This document shows positions 28,398 to 36,059 of a stretch of DNA of 64,000 bases, piece by piece. Within the stretch, counting starts at the first letter, position 1, and every line of letters starts with the position of its first letter. Source of the DNA: an uncultured Alsobacter sp. (lineage in GTDB: Bacteria; Pseudomonadota; Alphaproteobacteria; Rhizobiales; Beijerinckiaceae). The stretch is taken from positions 243,076-307,075 of the forward strand of contig NZ_CAMFHB010000002.1 in NCBI RefSeq assembly GCF_945952055.1, in the 5' to 3' direction. A program made the translations under genes and the position numbers. The notes under the pieces are model-generated. The model worked only from the letters and a program-made list of their open reading frames with translations. It was not told the DNA's origin and searched no databases.

Positions 28398-29576
28398 ATG
28401 TCGAACGTCGAAACGACCCCGCTGCGTCGCGTATCCCCCGACGAGCCTTCTCCCGCCGCGGCTCCCCTGCCCGGTCCGGCCACCCCTCCGGCCCCCGCGC
28501 CGCGAAGCGCCGACGACGCGCCGCAGCGGCCCTGGCGGCGGCGCGTGCTGTTGCTGGCGGGGCCGCTCGTCGTCCTGGTCGGCGCCTTGTGGTTCTACCT
28601 CGCCGGCGGCCGGGCGGTCAGCGAGGAGAACGCCTATGTGGGCCGCGACACGGTCGCGATCGCGCCGCAGGTGTCGGGCGTGGTGACGACCCTGCCGGTC
28701 AAGCAGAACCAGCCGGTGAAGAAGGACGATGTTCTCTTCTCCATCGATCCCGAGCCCTACCGCATCGCGCTGGCGGGCGCCCAGGCGCAGCTCGGCGTGA
28801 CCCGCGACCAGATCGCCGCCCTCACCGAGACCTACCACTCGCGGCAACGCCAGGTGGAGCAGGCCCGCGCCACCCAGGACTTCGCCCAGCAGGCCTTCGA
28901 CCGCATCCACGACCTCGTTCGCCGGGGAGTCTCGTCCCAGGCGCAGCTGGACGCGGCCGAGCGCGACCTGCGGGTGGCGCAGGCGAGCCTCGCGGGTGCC
29001 GTGGCCGAAGCCCAGTCGACGCTCGCCCAGATCGGCGGGAACGGAGAGACAGGGGTCGACGAGCGCCCACAGGTCCGACAGGCGCAGGCGGCCGTCGAGA
29101 GCGCCGAACGCAACCTGCGGCTGGTGACGGTCAAGGCGCCTTTCGACGGCATCGCCACCAACGTGAACGCCATCGCCATCGGCGCCTACCTGACGGCCGG
29201 CCAGCAGGCGATCAGCATGGTCGCCGACCAGCCCGTCTGGGTCGATGCCAACATCAAGGAAACCGATCTCGCGGACGTCAGGGTCGGGGCCCACGCCACG
29301 GTGAGGGTCGACGCCTATCCCGGACGCGACATCGGTGCGACGGTCGAGACCATCAATCCGGCCAGCGGCGCGACCTTCGCCCTGCTGCCCCCGCAGAACG
29401 CCTCCGGCAACTGGGTGAAGGTGGTGCAGCGCGTGCCCGTCCGCCTGAAGCTCGACCTGCCGCCCGAGCAGGCCTCGGTGCTGCGGGCCGGGATGACCGC
29501 GACCGTCTCGATCGACACCGGACGCCGCCGGTCGCTCGGAACGCTGGTGGACGACGTCAGGGGCTGGTTCGAGTGA
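28398..29576 (+). CDS. HlyD/EmrA-family membrane-fusion protein
   Basis: The 392-aa protein has a Pro/Ala-rich cytoplasmic tail, one membrane helix (about residues 52-72), then the biotinyl-lipoyl-like and coiled-coil layout of EmrA: an ISENAYVGRDTVAIAPQVSGVVTTLPVK-like strand segment near 75-105, a helical hairpin at about 130-220 and a barrel domain ending near 365. It bridges the inner-membrane pump to the outer membrane. It overlaps the MFS pump gene by four bases. The pump pair probably exports drugs or organic acids. It diverges from the DUF1236 gene. Confidence 0.88.
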   Translation: MSNVETTPLRRVSPDEPSPAAAPLPGPATPPAPAPRSADDAPQRPWRRRVLLLAGPLVVLVGALWFYLAGGRAVSEENAYVGRDTVAIAPQVSGVVTTLPVKQNQPVKKDDVLFSIDPEPYRIALAGAQAQLGVTRDQIAALTETYHSRQRQVEQARATQDFAQQAFDRIHDLVRRGVSSQAQLDAAERDLRVAQASLAGAVAEAQSTLAQIGGNGETGVDERPQVRQAQAAVESAERNLRLVTVKAPFDGIATNVNAIAIGAYLTAGQQAISMVADQPVWVDANIKETDLADVRVGAHATVRVDAYPGRDIGATVETINPASGATFALLPPQNASGNWVKVVQRVPVRLKLDLPPEQASVLRAGMTATVSIDTGRRRSLGTLVDDVRGWFE

Positions 29577-31114
29577 GCGCATCCGCCGCGAAGGCCATGC
29601 CCGCCGGGATGGCCCGCATCGGTGCGACGGCAGCCGTCATGCTGGCCGCGCTGATGCAGGCGCTCGACTCGACCATCGCCAACGTCGCCCTGCCCTACAT
29701 GCAGGGAAGCCTCTCGGCCACGTCCGAGCAGGCGAACTGGGTGCTCACCTCCTACATCGTGGCCGCCGCGATCATGACGCCCACGACCGGCATCCTCGAG
29801 AACAGGCTCGGGCGACGGCGGCTGTTCATGGGCGCCGTGGTCGGGTTCGTGGTGGCGTCGATGCTGTGCGGGGCGGCCACGTCGCTCGACCAGATGATCC
29901 TGTTCCGCCTCCTCCAGGGGATCTTCGGCGCGCCTCTTGTGCCCCTCGCCCAGGCGGTGCTCCTGGACAGCACGTCGGCGGAGCAGCGCGGGTCGGCCAT
30001 GGCCATCTTCGGCCTCGGCGTCATGCTGGGGCCCATCATCGGACCGAGCCTCGGCGGCTGGCTGACGGAAAGCTACGGCTGGCGCTGGGTGTTCTACGTG
30101 AACGTGCCGATCGGCGCCCTCACCGTCCTGCTTCTCTGGCTGTTCCTGGCGGAACCGCCCCGGCAGGGCGTCCAGCGCTTCGACATCTTCGGCTTCGCCA
30201 TGCTCAGTCTCGGCGTGGGAGCGCTGCAGATGTTCCTGGACCGCGGCGAGCAACTGGACTGGTTTTCGTCCACCGAGATCATCGTCGAAGTCACTCTCTG
30301 CGTGCTGGCCTTCTACCTGTTCGTGGTCCACATCACCACGCGGCGCGAGGCCTTCCTCGACGTGCGGCTGTTCTCGGATCGAAATTTCGTCATCGGCCAG
30401 GTCCTCATCTTCGCCATCGGCGCGATCCTGCTCGCCACGCTCGCCCTCATCACGCCGTTCCTGGAAAGGCTGATGAACTTCCCCGTGCTGGAGGCCGGCC
30501 TCGTGCTGGCGCCGCGCGGCATGGGCACCATGGTGGCCATGGTGCTGGTCGGCCGCCTGCTCGGCCGGATGGACGGACGCTGGCTCATCGCGACCGGCCT
30601 GCTGCTCACCGCCTTCGCGCTCTACGAGATGTCGCTGTTCACCGCGGACGTGTCGCGGGCCACGATCATCCGCACCGGCGTGACGCAGGGTTTCGGCCTG
30701 GGCTTCGTGTTCGTGCCGCTGAGCACCCTGACCTTCGCGACACTGCGCCCCGAGTTGCGCACGCAGGGCACGAGCCTGTTCAGCCTGACGCGCAACATCG
30801 GGTCCAGCATCGGCATCGCCTTCACCACCTTCCTCCTGACCCGGCTGACGACGACCATGCATGCGGAGATCGCGGCCACCGTGACCCCGTTCAGCCGGGC
30901 CGTGCGCGCCGAGGACCAGTTCCACCTCGCCACCCCGGCCGGTCGCGCCGCCCTCGACCAGCTGGTGACGTTGCAGGCCGCCACCATCGCCTATGACGAC
31001 AATTTCCGGCTGATGATGATCGGTTGCCTCGTGGTGCTGCCGCTGCTGCTGCTCATGCGCCCGCAGCCGCGCGCGGCTGCGGCGGCCAAACCGGCGCGCA
31101 GGCTCGCGGCGTGA
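29573..31114 (+). CDS. DHA2-family MFS efflux pump, EmrB type
   Basis: This 513-aa protein has fourteen predicted membrane helices, the DHA2 motif DSTIANVALPYMQGSL in helix 1 (about residue 33) and WVLTSYIVAAAIMTP after it, with a GPIIGPSLGGWLTESYGWRWVFYVNVPIG stretch (motif C region) in helix 5. The GTG at 29573 overlaps the EmrA-type stop. An in-frame ATG at 29597 is an alternative that still leaves the first helix intact. It forms a tripartite pump with the preceding gene and an outer-membrane channel from elsewhere. Confidence 0.9.
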   Translation: MSASAAKAMPAGMARIGATAAVMLAALMQALDSTIANVALPYMQGSLSATSEQANWVLTSYIVAAAIMTPTTGILENRLGRRRLFMGAVVGFVVASMLCGAATSLDQMILFRLLQGIFGAPLVPLAQAVLLDSTSAEQRGSAMAIFGLGVMLGPIIGPSLGGWLTESYGWRWVFYVNVPIGALTVLLLWLFLAEPPRQGVQRFDIFGFAMLSLGVGALQMFLDRGEQLDWFSSTEIIVEVTLCVLAFYLFVVHITTRREAFLDVRLFSDRNFVIGQVLIFAIGAILLATLALITPFLERLMNFPVLEAGLVLAPRGMGTMVAMVLVGRLLGRMDGRWLIATGLLLTAFALYEMSLFTADVSRATIIRTGVTQGFGLGFVFVPLSTLTFATLRPELRTQGTSLFSLTRNIGSSIGIAFTTFLLTRLTTTMHAEIAATVTPFSRAVRAEDQFHLATPAGRAALDQLVTLQAATIAYDDNFRLMMIGCLVVLPLLLLMRPQPRAAAAAKPARRLAA

Positions 31115-31150
31115 GGCCGGAATTCCGCTCCGGCTGGTGAAGCGGGCGCG

Positions 31151-31519
31151 TCAGTGCCCGCCTTCCACCCAGGGAATGCCGCCGGCGATGAAGCTCTCGG
31201 CCAGGCCCGCCTCGATCTCCAGGGCCTCCCACGCCCGCATCGGATTGAGGTGCTCCACCATGCCGGGCAAGAGGTGCACGCCGAAGCGGCGGACGGCGCC
31301 GCTCGCCTTGTAGCCGGTCTTGTGCTGGTCGAACCGCCAGTCGGGATCGCGCCCGGTCTGGCCGACATAGAGGCCCCACGGATCGGGCCGCTCGTCGTTG
31401 CGCAGCAGGACCACGTAGACCGAGTGCCGGGCACCGCGGGCCTTGTGGCTCACCGCCTTGTAGCTCTTGGCGATGCGGAAGGCCTTCGGCAGCCAGTCGG
31501 GCGATAGGCCGGAGATCAT
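31151..31519 (-). CDS. GIY-YIG-like small protein
   Basis: The 122-aa product has SVYVVLL...WGLYVGQTGRDPDWRFDQHKTGYKAS at about residues 33-72, resembling the two strands and Arg/His of a GIY-YIG nuclease core. The usual GIY is replaced by VYV and GLYVG, and I cannot identify the catalytic glutamate with confidence. Its ATG overlaps the stop of the EntS-like MFS gene (ATGA), so the two are coupled. Its role beside an exporter is unknown; it may be a shortened or non-catalytic relative. Confidence 0.6.
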   Translation of the reverse strand: MISGLSPDWLPKAFRIAKSYKAVSHKARGARHSVYVVLLRNDERPDPWGLYVGQTGRDPDWRFDQHKTGYKASGAVRRFGVHLLPGMVEHLNPMRAWEALEIEAGLAESFIAGGIPWVEGGH

Positions 31520-32760
31520 GGGGACGACCCCGGCGGCGGGCCCTGGACCCGCCGGCCCGCCAGCCGCCGGGCGAGGCCCAGGCCCACGATGCCGGTCGCG
31601 AAGGTGAGAGCGCCCAGCACGGCCGTCGTGGCGCCCAGCCCGAGCAGAGCGAAGAGGCTCGACGCGGCGAGATAGCCGATGAGGTGGCCGCCGAACACCG
31701 CGCACATCTGCAGGCGATAGACCTGCGCGATCCGGTGCGGCGGGAAATCGTGCTGGATGATGTGCAGGAGCGCGAGGTTCTCCAGCGGCCCGTTCACGGC
31801 GGCCAGCGCCGCGGAGGCCATCAGCCAGGCGCGGTCGGGCGCGAAGGGGAGCAGGAAGACGCCCAGCCCGAAGGTCAGCTTCGCGCCGATCAGCCACAGC
31901 ATGGGACGTTGCGGGCGACGGCCGGAGAGGTAGACGTTGGAAGCCAGGTTTCCCACGCCGTAGGCGGCCATCATCAGTCCGTAGTCGGTCAGGGGCGTCG
32001 GGCTCGTGTCCTGCAGGTGGAGCGCCATGCCCAGGAGCAGGCCGGCCGACCAGGTGACGTTGCCGACGATGTCGGCCGCCAGCCCGTAGTAGAGCACGAG
32101 GTGGCCGCGCATGGCGCGCGCCCCGCCGACGACGGCGTCGCGGACGGCCTCCAGGCCGCGGACGGAGGTCGTGTCGGGCATCGCGACCCGCGACAGGCCC
32201 CGGTGCACGGCCCAGGCCGACAGCAGGAACGCGACCGCGGTGATGGTGAAGAACTGGCCGGTGGGAACGAAGCTTCCGACGAGGGCCACCAGCCCCGGGC
32301 CGAGAATGCGGGCGATCCGGCGCGTCGCGTCGAACAGGCCGTTGACCCCGTGGCGCCGCTCGCCGTCGGCCACCAGCACCGGCAGGGTCGCCTGCAGGGC
32401 GGGATCGTAGACCGCGGTGGCGAGCGCCACCAGGACGGCGGTGACGATCAGCATCGGCAGGCCGATCGGCCCGACGAGGTCGGCGCCCGACAGGACGAGC
32501 AGCAGCAGCGCCCGGGCGATGTTGACCCCGATCATGGTGCTGCGATGGGGCCACCGGTCGGTGACGATGCCGCCGAAGATGCTCCCCGCCAGAAGGGCGC
32601 CGGCCTGCATCGCGGAGACGAAACCGGCATCCCGGCCGATCAGCGACGACGCCGTCCAGATGACGGCGACCATGTAGAACTCCGCGCCGGTGGCGGCGAG
32701 AAGCTGCGCGCTCCACAGGGAGGCGATGCGCCTGTCGGCCAGTGGCCGGACCATGTTCAT
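31516..32760 (-). CDS. MFS exporter, EntS-like (MFS_3 group)
   Basis: This 414-aa twelve-helix protein begins MNMVRPLADRRIASLWSAQLLAATGAEFY and has the MFS_3 pattern seen in the enterobactin exporter EntS: GGIVTDRWPHRSTMIGVNI near residue 60 and an ALQATLPVLV segment with DATRRIARILGPGLVALVG after it. The ATG at 32760 follows GGGGAGCG. It is divergent from the PadR and siderophore-interacting genes across a palindromic operator, which supports a role in siderophore or metal-chelator export. Confidence 0.83.
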   Translation of the reverse strand: MNMVRPLADRRIASLWSAQLLAATGAEFYMVAVIWTASSLIGRDAGFVSAMQAGALLAGSIFGGIVTDRWPHRSTMIGVNIARALLLLVLSGADLVGPIGLPMLIVTAVLVALATAVYDPALQATLPVLVADGERRHGVNGLFDATRRIARILGPGLVALVGSFVPTGQFFTITAVAFLLSAWAVHRGLSRVAMPDTTSVRGLEAVRDAVVGGARAMRGHLVLYYGLAADIVGNVTWSAGLLLGMALHLQDTSPTPLTDYGLMMAAYGVGNLASNVYLSGRRPQRPMLWLIGAKLTFGLGVFLLPFAPDRAWLMASAALAAVNGPLENLALLHIIQHDFPPHRIAQVYRLQMCAVFGGHLIGYLAASSLFALLGLGATTAVLGALTFATGIVGLGLARRLAGRRVQGPPPGSSP

Positions 32761-32875
32761 GCCGCGCTCCCCGTCCGCACGCGCGGCGCCCTGCAACCCG
32801 GCTGATATCGCAAATCGGACACCGCCAGCCACCGGTTTCGCTCGCCGCAGGATCGCGACGGAAAAGAACAGTCCC

Positions 32876-32901
32876 GATATATCTTGACTCCCGATATATC
32901 G
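32876..32901. promoter_or_regulatory. Tandem GATATATC operator between EntS-like and PadR genes
   Basis: Two perfect GATATATC palindromes (32876-32883 and 32893-32900, the second extended to CGATATATCG) lie 17 bases apart, with a weaker GATATC at 32804-32809. They stand in the divergent intergenic region just before the YqjI-like regulator gene. Tandem AT-rich palindromes are what a PadR dimer would be expected to bind, so this is probably its autoregulatory site and may also control the exporter. Confidence 0.6.
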
Positions 32902-32917
32902 AGACTATTTTTACCGC

Positions 32918-33505
32918 ATGCGACACAGACATTCTTTCGAGAGCCATCCCCGCTTTTCACGCGGCATGCGGCCCGATCACCCTTCCCGCCATGCAGAACC
33001 CGCCGAGGGCCATGAGCCCCGCGGCCGCGGACATCGCGGCCGGCATGGGCGCCGCCCGTTCGACTACGGCGAACTGCGCCTCCTCGTGCTGGCCATGCTG
33101 GCCGAGGAGCCACGCCACGGCTACGACCTGATGAAGGCCATCGAGGAGCGGATGGGCGGGAGCTACACGCCGAGCCCCGGCGTCATCTATCCCACCCTCT
33201 CCTGGCTGGAAGACATGGGCTACGCCGAGGTTGAACCGACGGGCGGCAGCCGGAAGCTCTACCGTGTCACCCCGGAAGGCGGGGCCTTCCTGGAGGCCAA
33301 CCGCGGGGCGATCGTCGCCCTGACGTCTCGGCTGCCCGGCGGCGGCCCGGGCCGCGAAGGCATTCCCGCGCCGGTCATCCGGGGCATGGAGAACCTCAAG
33401 CTCGCCCTGCGCCTGAAGCTGCGGGCCGGCCCGGTTTCGCCCGAGACCGCCGACGCGATCGCCGCCGCGCTGGACGAGGCGGCCCGCACCATCGAGCGCA
33501 GTTGA
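32918..33505 (+). CDS. PadR-family regulator, YqjI-like, with His-rich N-terminus
   Basis: The 195-aa protein has a PadR winged helix at about residues 45-125 (FDYGELRLLVLAMLAEEPRHGYDLMKAIEERMGGSYTPSPGVIYPTLSWLEDMGY region). It matches E. coli YqjI, a nickel-responsive repressor, in both this core and a histidine-rich leader (H3, H5, H10, H21, H25, H32, H39, H43). The leader supports the start at 32918, though its ribosome-binding site is weak; 32966 is an alternative that removes half the histidines. As in E. coli, the next gene is a siderophore-interacting reductase. Inferred: metal-sensing repressor of iron-chelate handling. The cysteines of the YqjI leader are absent. Confidence 0.82.
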   Translation: MRHRHSFESHPRFSRGMRPDHPSRHAEPAEGHEPRGRGHRGRHGRRPFDYGELRLLVLAMLAEEPRHGYDLMKAIEERMGGSYTPSPGVIYPTLSWLEDMGYAEVEPTGGSRKLYRVTPEGGAFLEANRGAIVALTSRLPGGGPGREGIPAPVIRGMENLKLALRLKLRAGPVSPETADAIAAALDEAARTIERS

Positions 33506-33513
33506 GGTTGGCC

Positions 33514-34254
33514 ATGCACGCCATCACCCGCGTCCGGCATGAGCTCAAGCGCCGGCAGCTCGTCGTGCGCTCGGTCGAGCCGGTGACCCCGCTCATGCTG
33601 CGCGTGGTCTTCTCCGGCGACGACCTCGCCGACTTCACGAGCCTCGGACCCGACGACCACGTGAAGATGTTTTTCCCTGTCGCCGGGGGCGATCCGGCCA
33701 TGCGCGACTTCACGCCCCGCGCCTTCGACCCGGTGGCCCGCACCCTGACCATCGACTTCGCGCTGCACGACGCCGGACCGGCGTCCGACTGGGCGAAGGC
33801 GGCGCGGCCCGGCGACGGGCTCATGGTCGGCGGTCCCCGTGGCTCCCTGGTCGTGGCGCCCGATTTCGACTGGTGGCTGCTGATCGGTGACGAAGCCGCC
33901 CTCCCCGCCATGGGCCGGCGCGTCACCGAACTACCGGCCGGCATCCCGGTGACCACGCTGGCTTGCGTGAGCGGACCGGCCGAGGAGCAGAGGTTCGACG
34001 GCGCCTGCTGCCTGGAAAGCCTTTGGGTTCACCGTCCGTTGGCGTCGGCGGACAACCCGCGGGCCCTCCTGTCGGCCCTGCGCGCCCTGCCCTGGCCATC
34101 CGGGGACGGGTTCGTCTGGATCGCGGCCGAGGCGAAGGTGGCCCGGGCGCTGCGGGAGCACGTCCTGTCGGAACGGGGGCATCCGCCGGCCTGGCTGAAG
34201 GCGAGCGGCTACTGGGTGAAGGGCGTCGCCGACGGGCGGGAGACCTTCGACTGA
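33514..34254 (+). CDS. Siderophore-interacting protein (YqjH/ViuB-type ferric-chelate reductase)
   Basis: This 246-aa flavoprotein of the SIP family has an FAD-binding barrel (about residues 10-110, with MRDFTPRAFDP carrying the R-x-Y/F-T/S-type flavin motif) and a C-terminal SIP domain (about 120-245) with WWLLIGDEAALPAMGRR and WIAAEAKVARALREH segments. Family members use NAD(P)H to reduce ferric siderophores in the cytoplasm and release iron. It lies 8 bases after the PadR gene with GAGG upstream, forming a two-gene operon as in yqjI-yqjH. Confidence 0.88.
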   Translation: MHAITRVRHELKRRQLVVRSVEPVTPLMLRVVFSGDDLADFTSLGPDDHVKMFFPVAGGDPAMRDFTPRAFDPVARTLTIDFALHDAGPASDWAKAARPGDGLMVGGPRGSLVVAPDFDWWLLIGDEAALPAMGRRVTELPAGIPVTTLACVSGPAEEQRFDGACCLESLWVHRPLASADNPRALLSALRALPWPSGDGFVWIAAEAKVARALREHVLSERGHPPAWLKASGYWVKGVADGRETFD

Positions 34255-34323
34255 CGCCATCCCGCGTTTGCCCGACCCGGCGCCCCTCTCTATGGTCTCA
34301 GGATCGCGCCGAGGGAGACGTGA

Positions 34324-34974
34324 ATGGTCGCGCCTATCGCCACGATGAGCTGTCGCTGCGGCACGGTCCGCGGCACGCTGACCGGCGCGACGCCGGACAG
34401 CGTGAACCGGGCGGTCTGCTATTGCGACGATTGCCAGGCCTTCGCGCACTGGCTGAGCCGGGCGGATCTCCTCGACGCCCATGGCGGCTCGGACATCGTC
34501 CAGTTCGCGCCCGGCGCCTTCACGATCGATTCGGGCCACGACGCGATCGCCTGCGTCCGGCTCGGCCCGCAGGGCATCTTCCGGTTCTACGCCACGTGCT
34601 GCAAGACGCCGGTCGGCAACACGGTGAAGCCTTCGATCCCGTTCATCGGCGTTCCGGTGCAGGCGTTCGGTCAGGGAGCGCAGGAGGCGGACCGCACCTT
34701 CGGCCGGCCTGCCGGACGCATCATGGCCCGGTTCGCCATCGGGCAACCGCCGGATGCCTCCCAGGGCATCGGTGCATGGCTGATGCTGCGCGCCGTCGCC
34801 AAGGTCCTGTGGTGGCGACTGTCGGGTCGATCCGGCCCCCACCCGCTGATGTCGCGGGACACCGGGGAGCCGCTCTTCTCGGTCACCGTGCTGTCGCGCC
34901 AGGAACGCGACTCCCTGCGCCCGCTCTGCGGTCCGCATCCCACGGCCTCCGCGCCGGCGGCCTCCACGACCTGA
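34324..34974 (+). CDS. DUF6151/GFA-like zinc-binding protein
   Basis: The 216-aa protein carries GFA/Mss4-type cysteine pairs near its N-terminus (C10, C12, then C32, C34, C37 in CRCG and CYCDDCQAF) and a later TCC in FYATCCKTPVGN. This fits the DUF6151 family, related to glutathione-dependent formaldehyde-activating enzymes. No substrate is established. It may be part of a short run with the DUF1289 gene, 78 bases downstream. Confidence 0.75.
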   Translation: MVAPIATMSCRCGTVRGTLTGATPDSVNRAVCYCDDCQAFAHWLSRADLLDAHGGSDIVQFAPGAFTIDSGHDAIACVRLGPQGIFRFYATCCKTPVGNTVKPSIPFIGVPVQAFGQGAQEADRTFGRPAGRIMARFAIGQPPDASQGIGAWLMLRAVAKVLWWRLSGRSGPHPLMSRDTGEPLFSVTVLSRQERDSLRPLCGPHPTASAPAASTT

Positions 34975-35052
34975 CCCCCGTGTTCATCCCGACTGATCAT
35001 GCCGGGTGATCGCGGCTAGGGTCCTGGCGCTCGTCCCCCCGGGAGCCCGACC

Positions 35053-35286
35053 ATGACCGTCGCCTCGCCCTGCATCAAGGTTTGCAGCATCGACCCTTCG
35101 ACGGGTCACTGCGTCGGCTGCGGGCGATCCCGTCGCGAGATCGCCGGCTGGAGCCGGATGACCGACCGGCAGCGCCTGCTCGTCATCGCGGCCCTCGAGA
35201 GCCGCCCCAAGGACCCCGTGCAATCCGCGGTGATGATGAACTGCGCCGCCTGCGGCGCCTGCGCCGGGCGGGAGGTCGCCGCCTAG
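35053..35286 (+). CDS. DUF1289 Cys-rich small protein
   Basis: This 77-aa protein has the DUF1289 motif SPCIKVCSIDPSTGHCVGCGRSRREIAGW (cysteines at 7, 11, 20 and 23), followed by a helix of the EI-W-M-R type. An extra cysteine cluster, CAACGAC, near residue 64 is not part of the core domain and doubles the potential metal ligands. DUF1289 proteins probably bind Fe-S or zinc; their role is unknown. GGGAGCCCGACC precedes the start. Confidence 0.83.
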   Translation: MTVASPCIKVCSIDPSTGHCVGCGRSRREIAGWSRMTDRQRLLVIAALESRPKDPVQSAVMMNCAACGACAGREVAA

Positions 35287-35302
35287 CGCGGCGCGGCCGG
35301 GC

Positions 35303-35641
35303 TCAGTCCCTGCACGCGAAGGGCAGGAAGCTGCCGGTCATCCCGGCATTCATGGCACCGAGCGACAGGAGGTTGGCGACCTGCAGTTCCTGGGGCGTGC
35401 GCGGGCAGACGTCGGCCCGGGACGTGCAGCCGGACGCGATGAAGGCCTCATGGCGTTCCAGGAAGGCGGTGCCCAGGCCGGCATTCCCTCGCCTGGCCAT
35501 GACGTCCGTCCAGACCTTGCGATAGCGCTCGCATTTCACCGCCGGCCAATCGGGCGGGGCGGCGTCCTGGGCCCAGGCGCCGCAGGTCATGCCCGTCAGC
35601 AGCGCCGCCGCGAGGGTCGCCAGGAGTGTCGTCTCTCGCAT
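35303..35641 (-). CDS. Small exported protein of unknown function
   Basis: The 112-aa product has a Sec signal (residues 1-23, ending CGAWAQD) and a mature part with four cysteines that could form two disulfides (VKCERYRKVW, SGCTSRADVCP and PFACRD). I do not recognise the family. It is transcribed in the same direction as the kinase/response-regulator pair and starts 53 bases after the regulator's end, so it may belong to that operon. Confidence 0.6.
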   Translation of the reverse strand: MRETTLLATLAAALLTGMTCGAWAQDAAPPDWPAVKCERYRKVWTDVMARRGNAGLGTAFLERHEAFIASGCTSRADVCPRTPQELQVANLLSLGAMNAGMTGSFLPFACRD

Positions 35642-35693
35642 CGCCAAGACCGTCGCTTTCTTGCCGTCGCTGTCCTGCCGTCGCGGTCCCGCC

Positions 35694-36059
35694 TCAACGC
35701 CCGGCACGCGCGTCCAGGGCCCTGCGCAGGGCGTTGACCAGCGCGTCGATCGCGAAAGGCTTCTGCAGCAGCACCCCCGGCGGCACGGCGCGCCCGGGAT
35801 CGGGCGCGTAGCCAGACATGTAGACGATGGCGATATCAGGGAAGCGCTCGCGCGCCTGCGCGGCAATCGTCCAGCCGTCGATGCCGCCGGGCAGGCGGAT
35901 GTCCGTCAGCAGGGCGTCGAAGGACCGCTCGGCAAGCAGGCCGAAGGCTTCCGGGCCGCCGCTCGCCCCGGCCACCGCGAACGCGCGGTCCTCCAGCTCC
36001 GCCACGACGGTATCGAGCAGGAGGGGTTCGTCCTCCACCACCAGGATCCTGTCAGGCAT
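35694..36059 (-). CDS. Single-domain response regulator (CheY-like)
   Basis: This 121-aa receiver domain has the acidic pair E9-D10 (with E11) in LVVEDEP, phosphoacceptor D53 in LLTDIRLPG, and the conserved lysine in LLQKPF near residue 100. No output domain is present. It overlaps the ethylene-receptor-like kinase by eight bases, so the two are co-translated and form a two-component pair. Output must be through protein contact or a downstream phosphotransfer. Confidence 0.9.
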   Translation of the reverse strand: MPDRILVVEDEPLLLDTVVAELEDRAFAVAGASGGPEAFGLLAERSFDALLTDIRLPGGIDGWTIAAQARERFPDIAIVYMSGYAPDPGRAVPPGVLLQKPFAIDALVNALRRALDARAGR

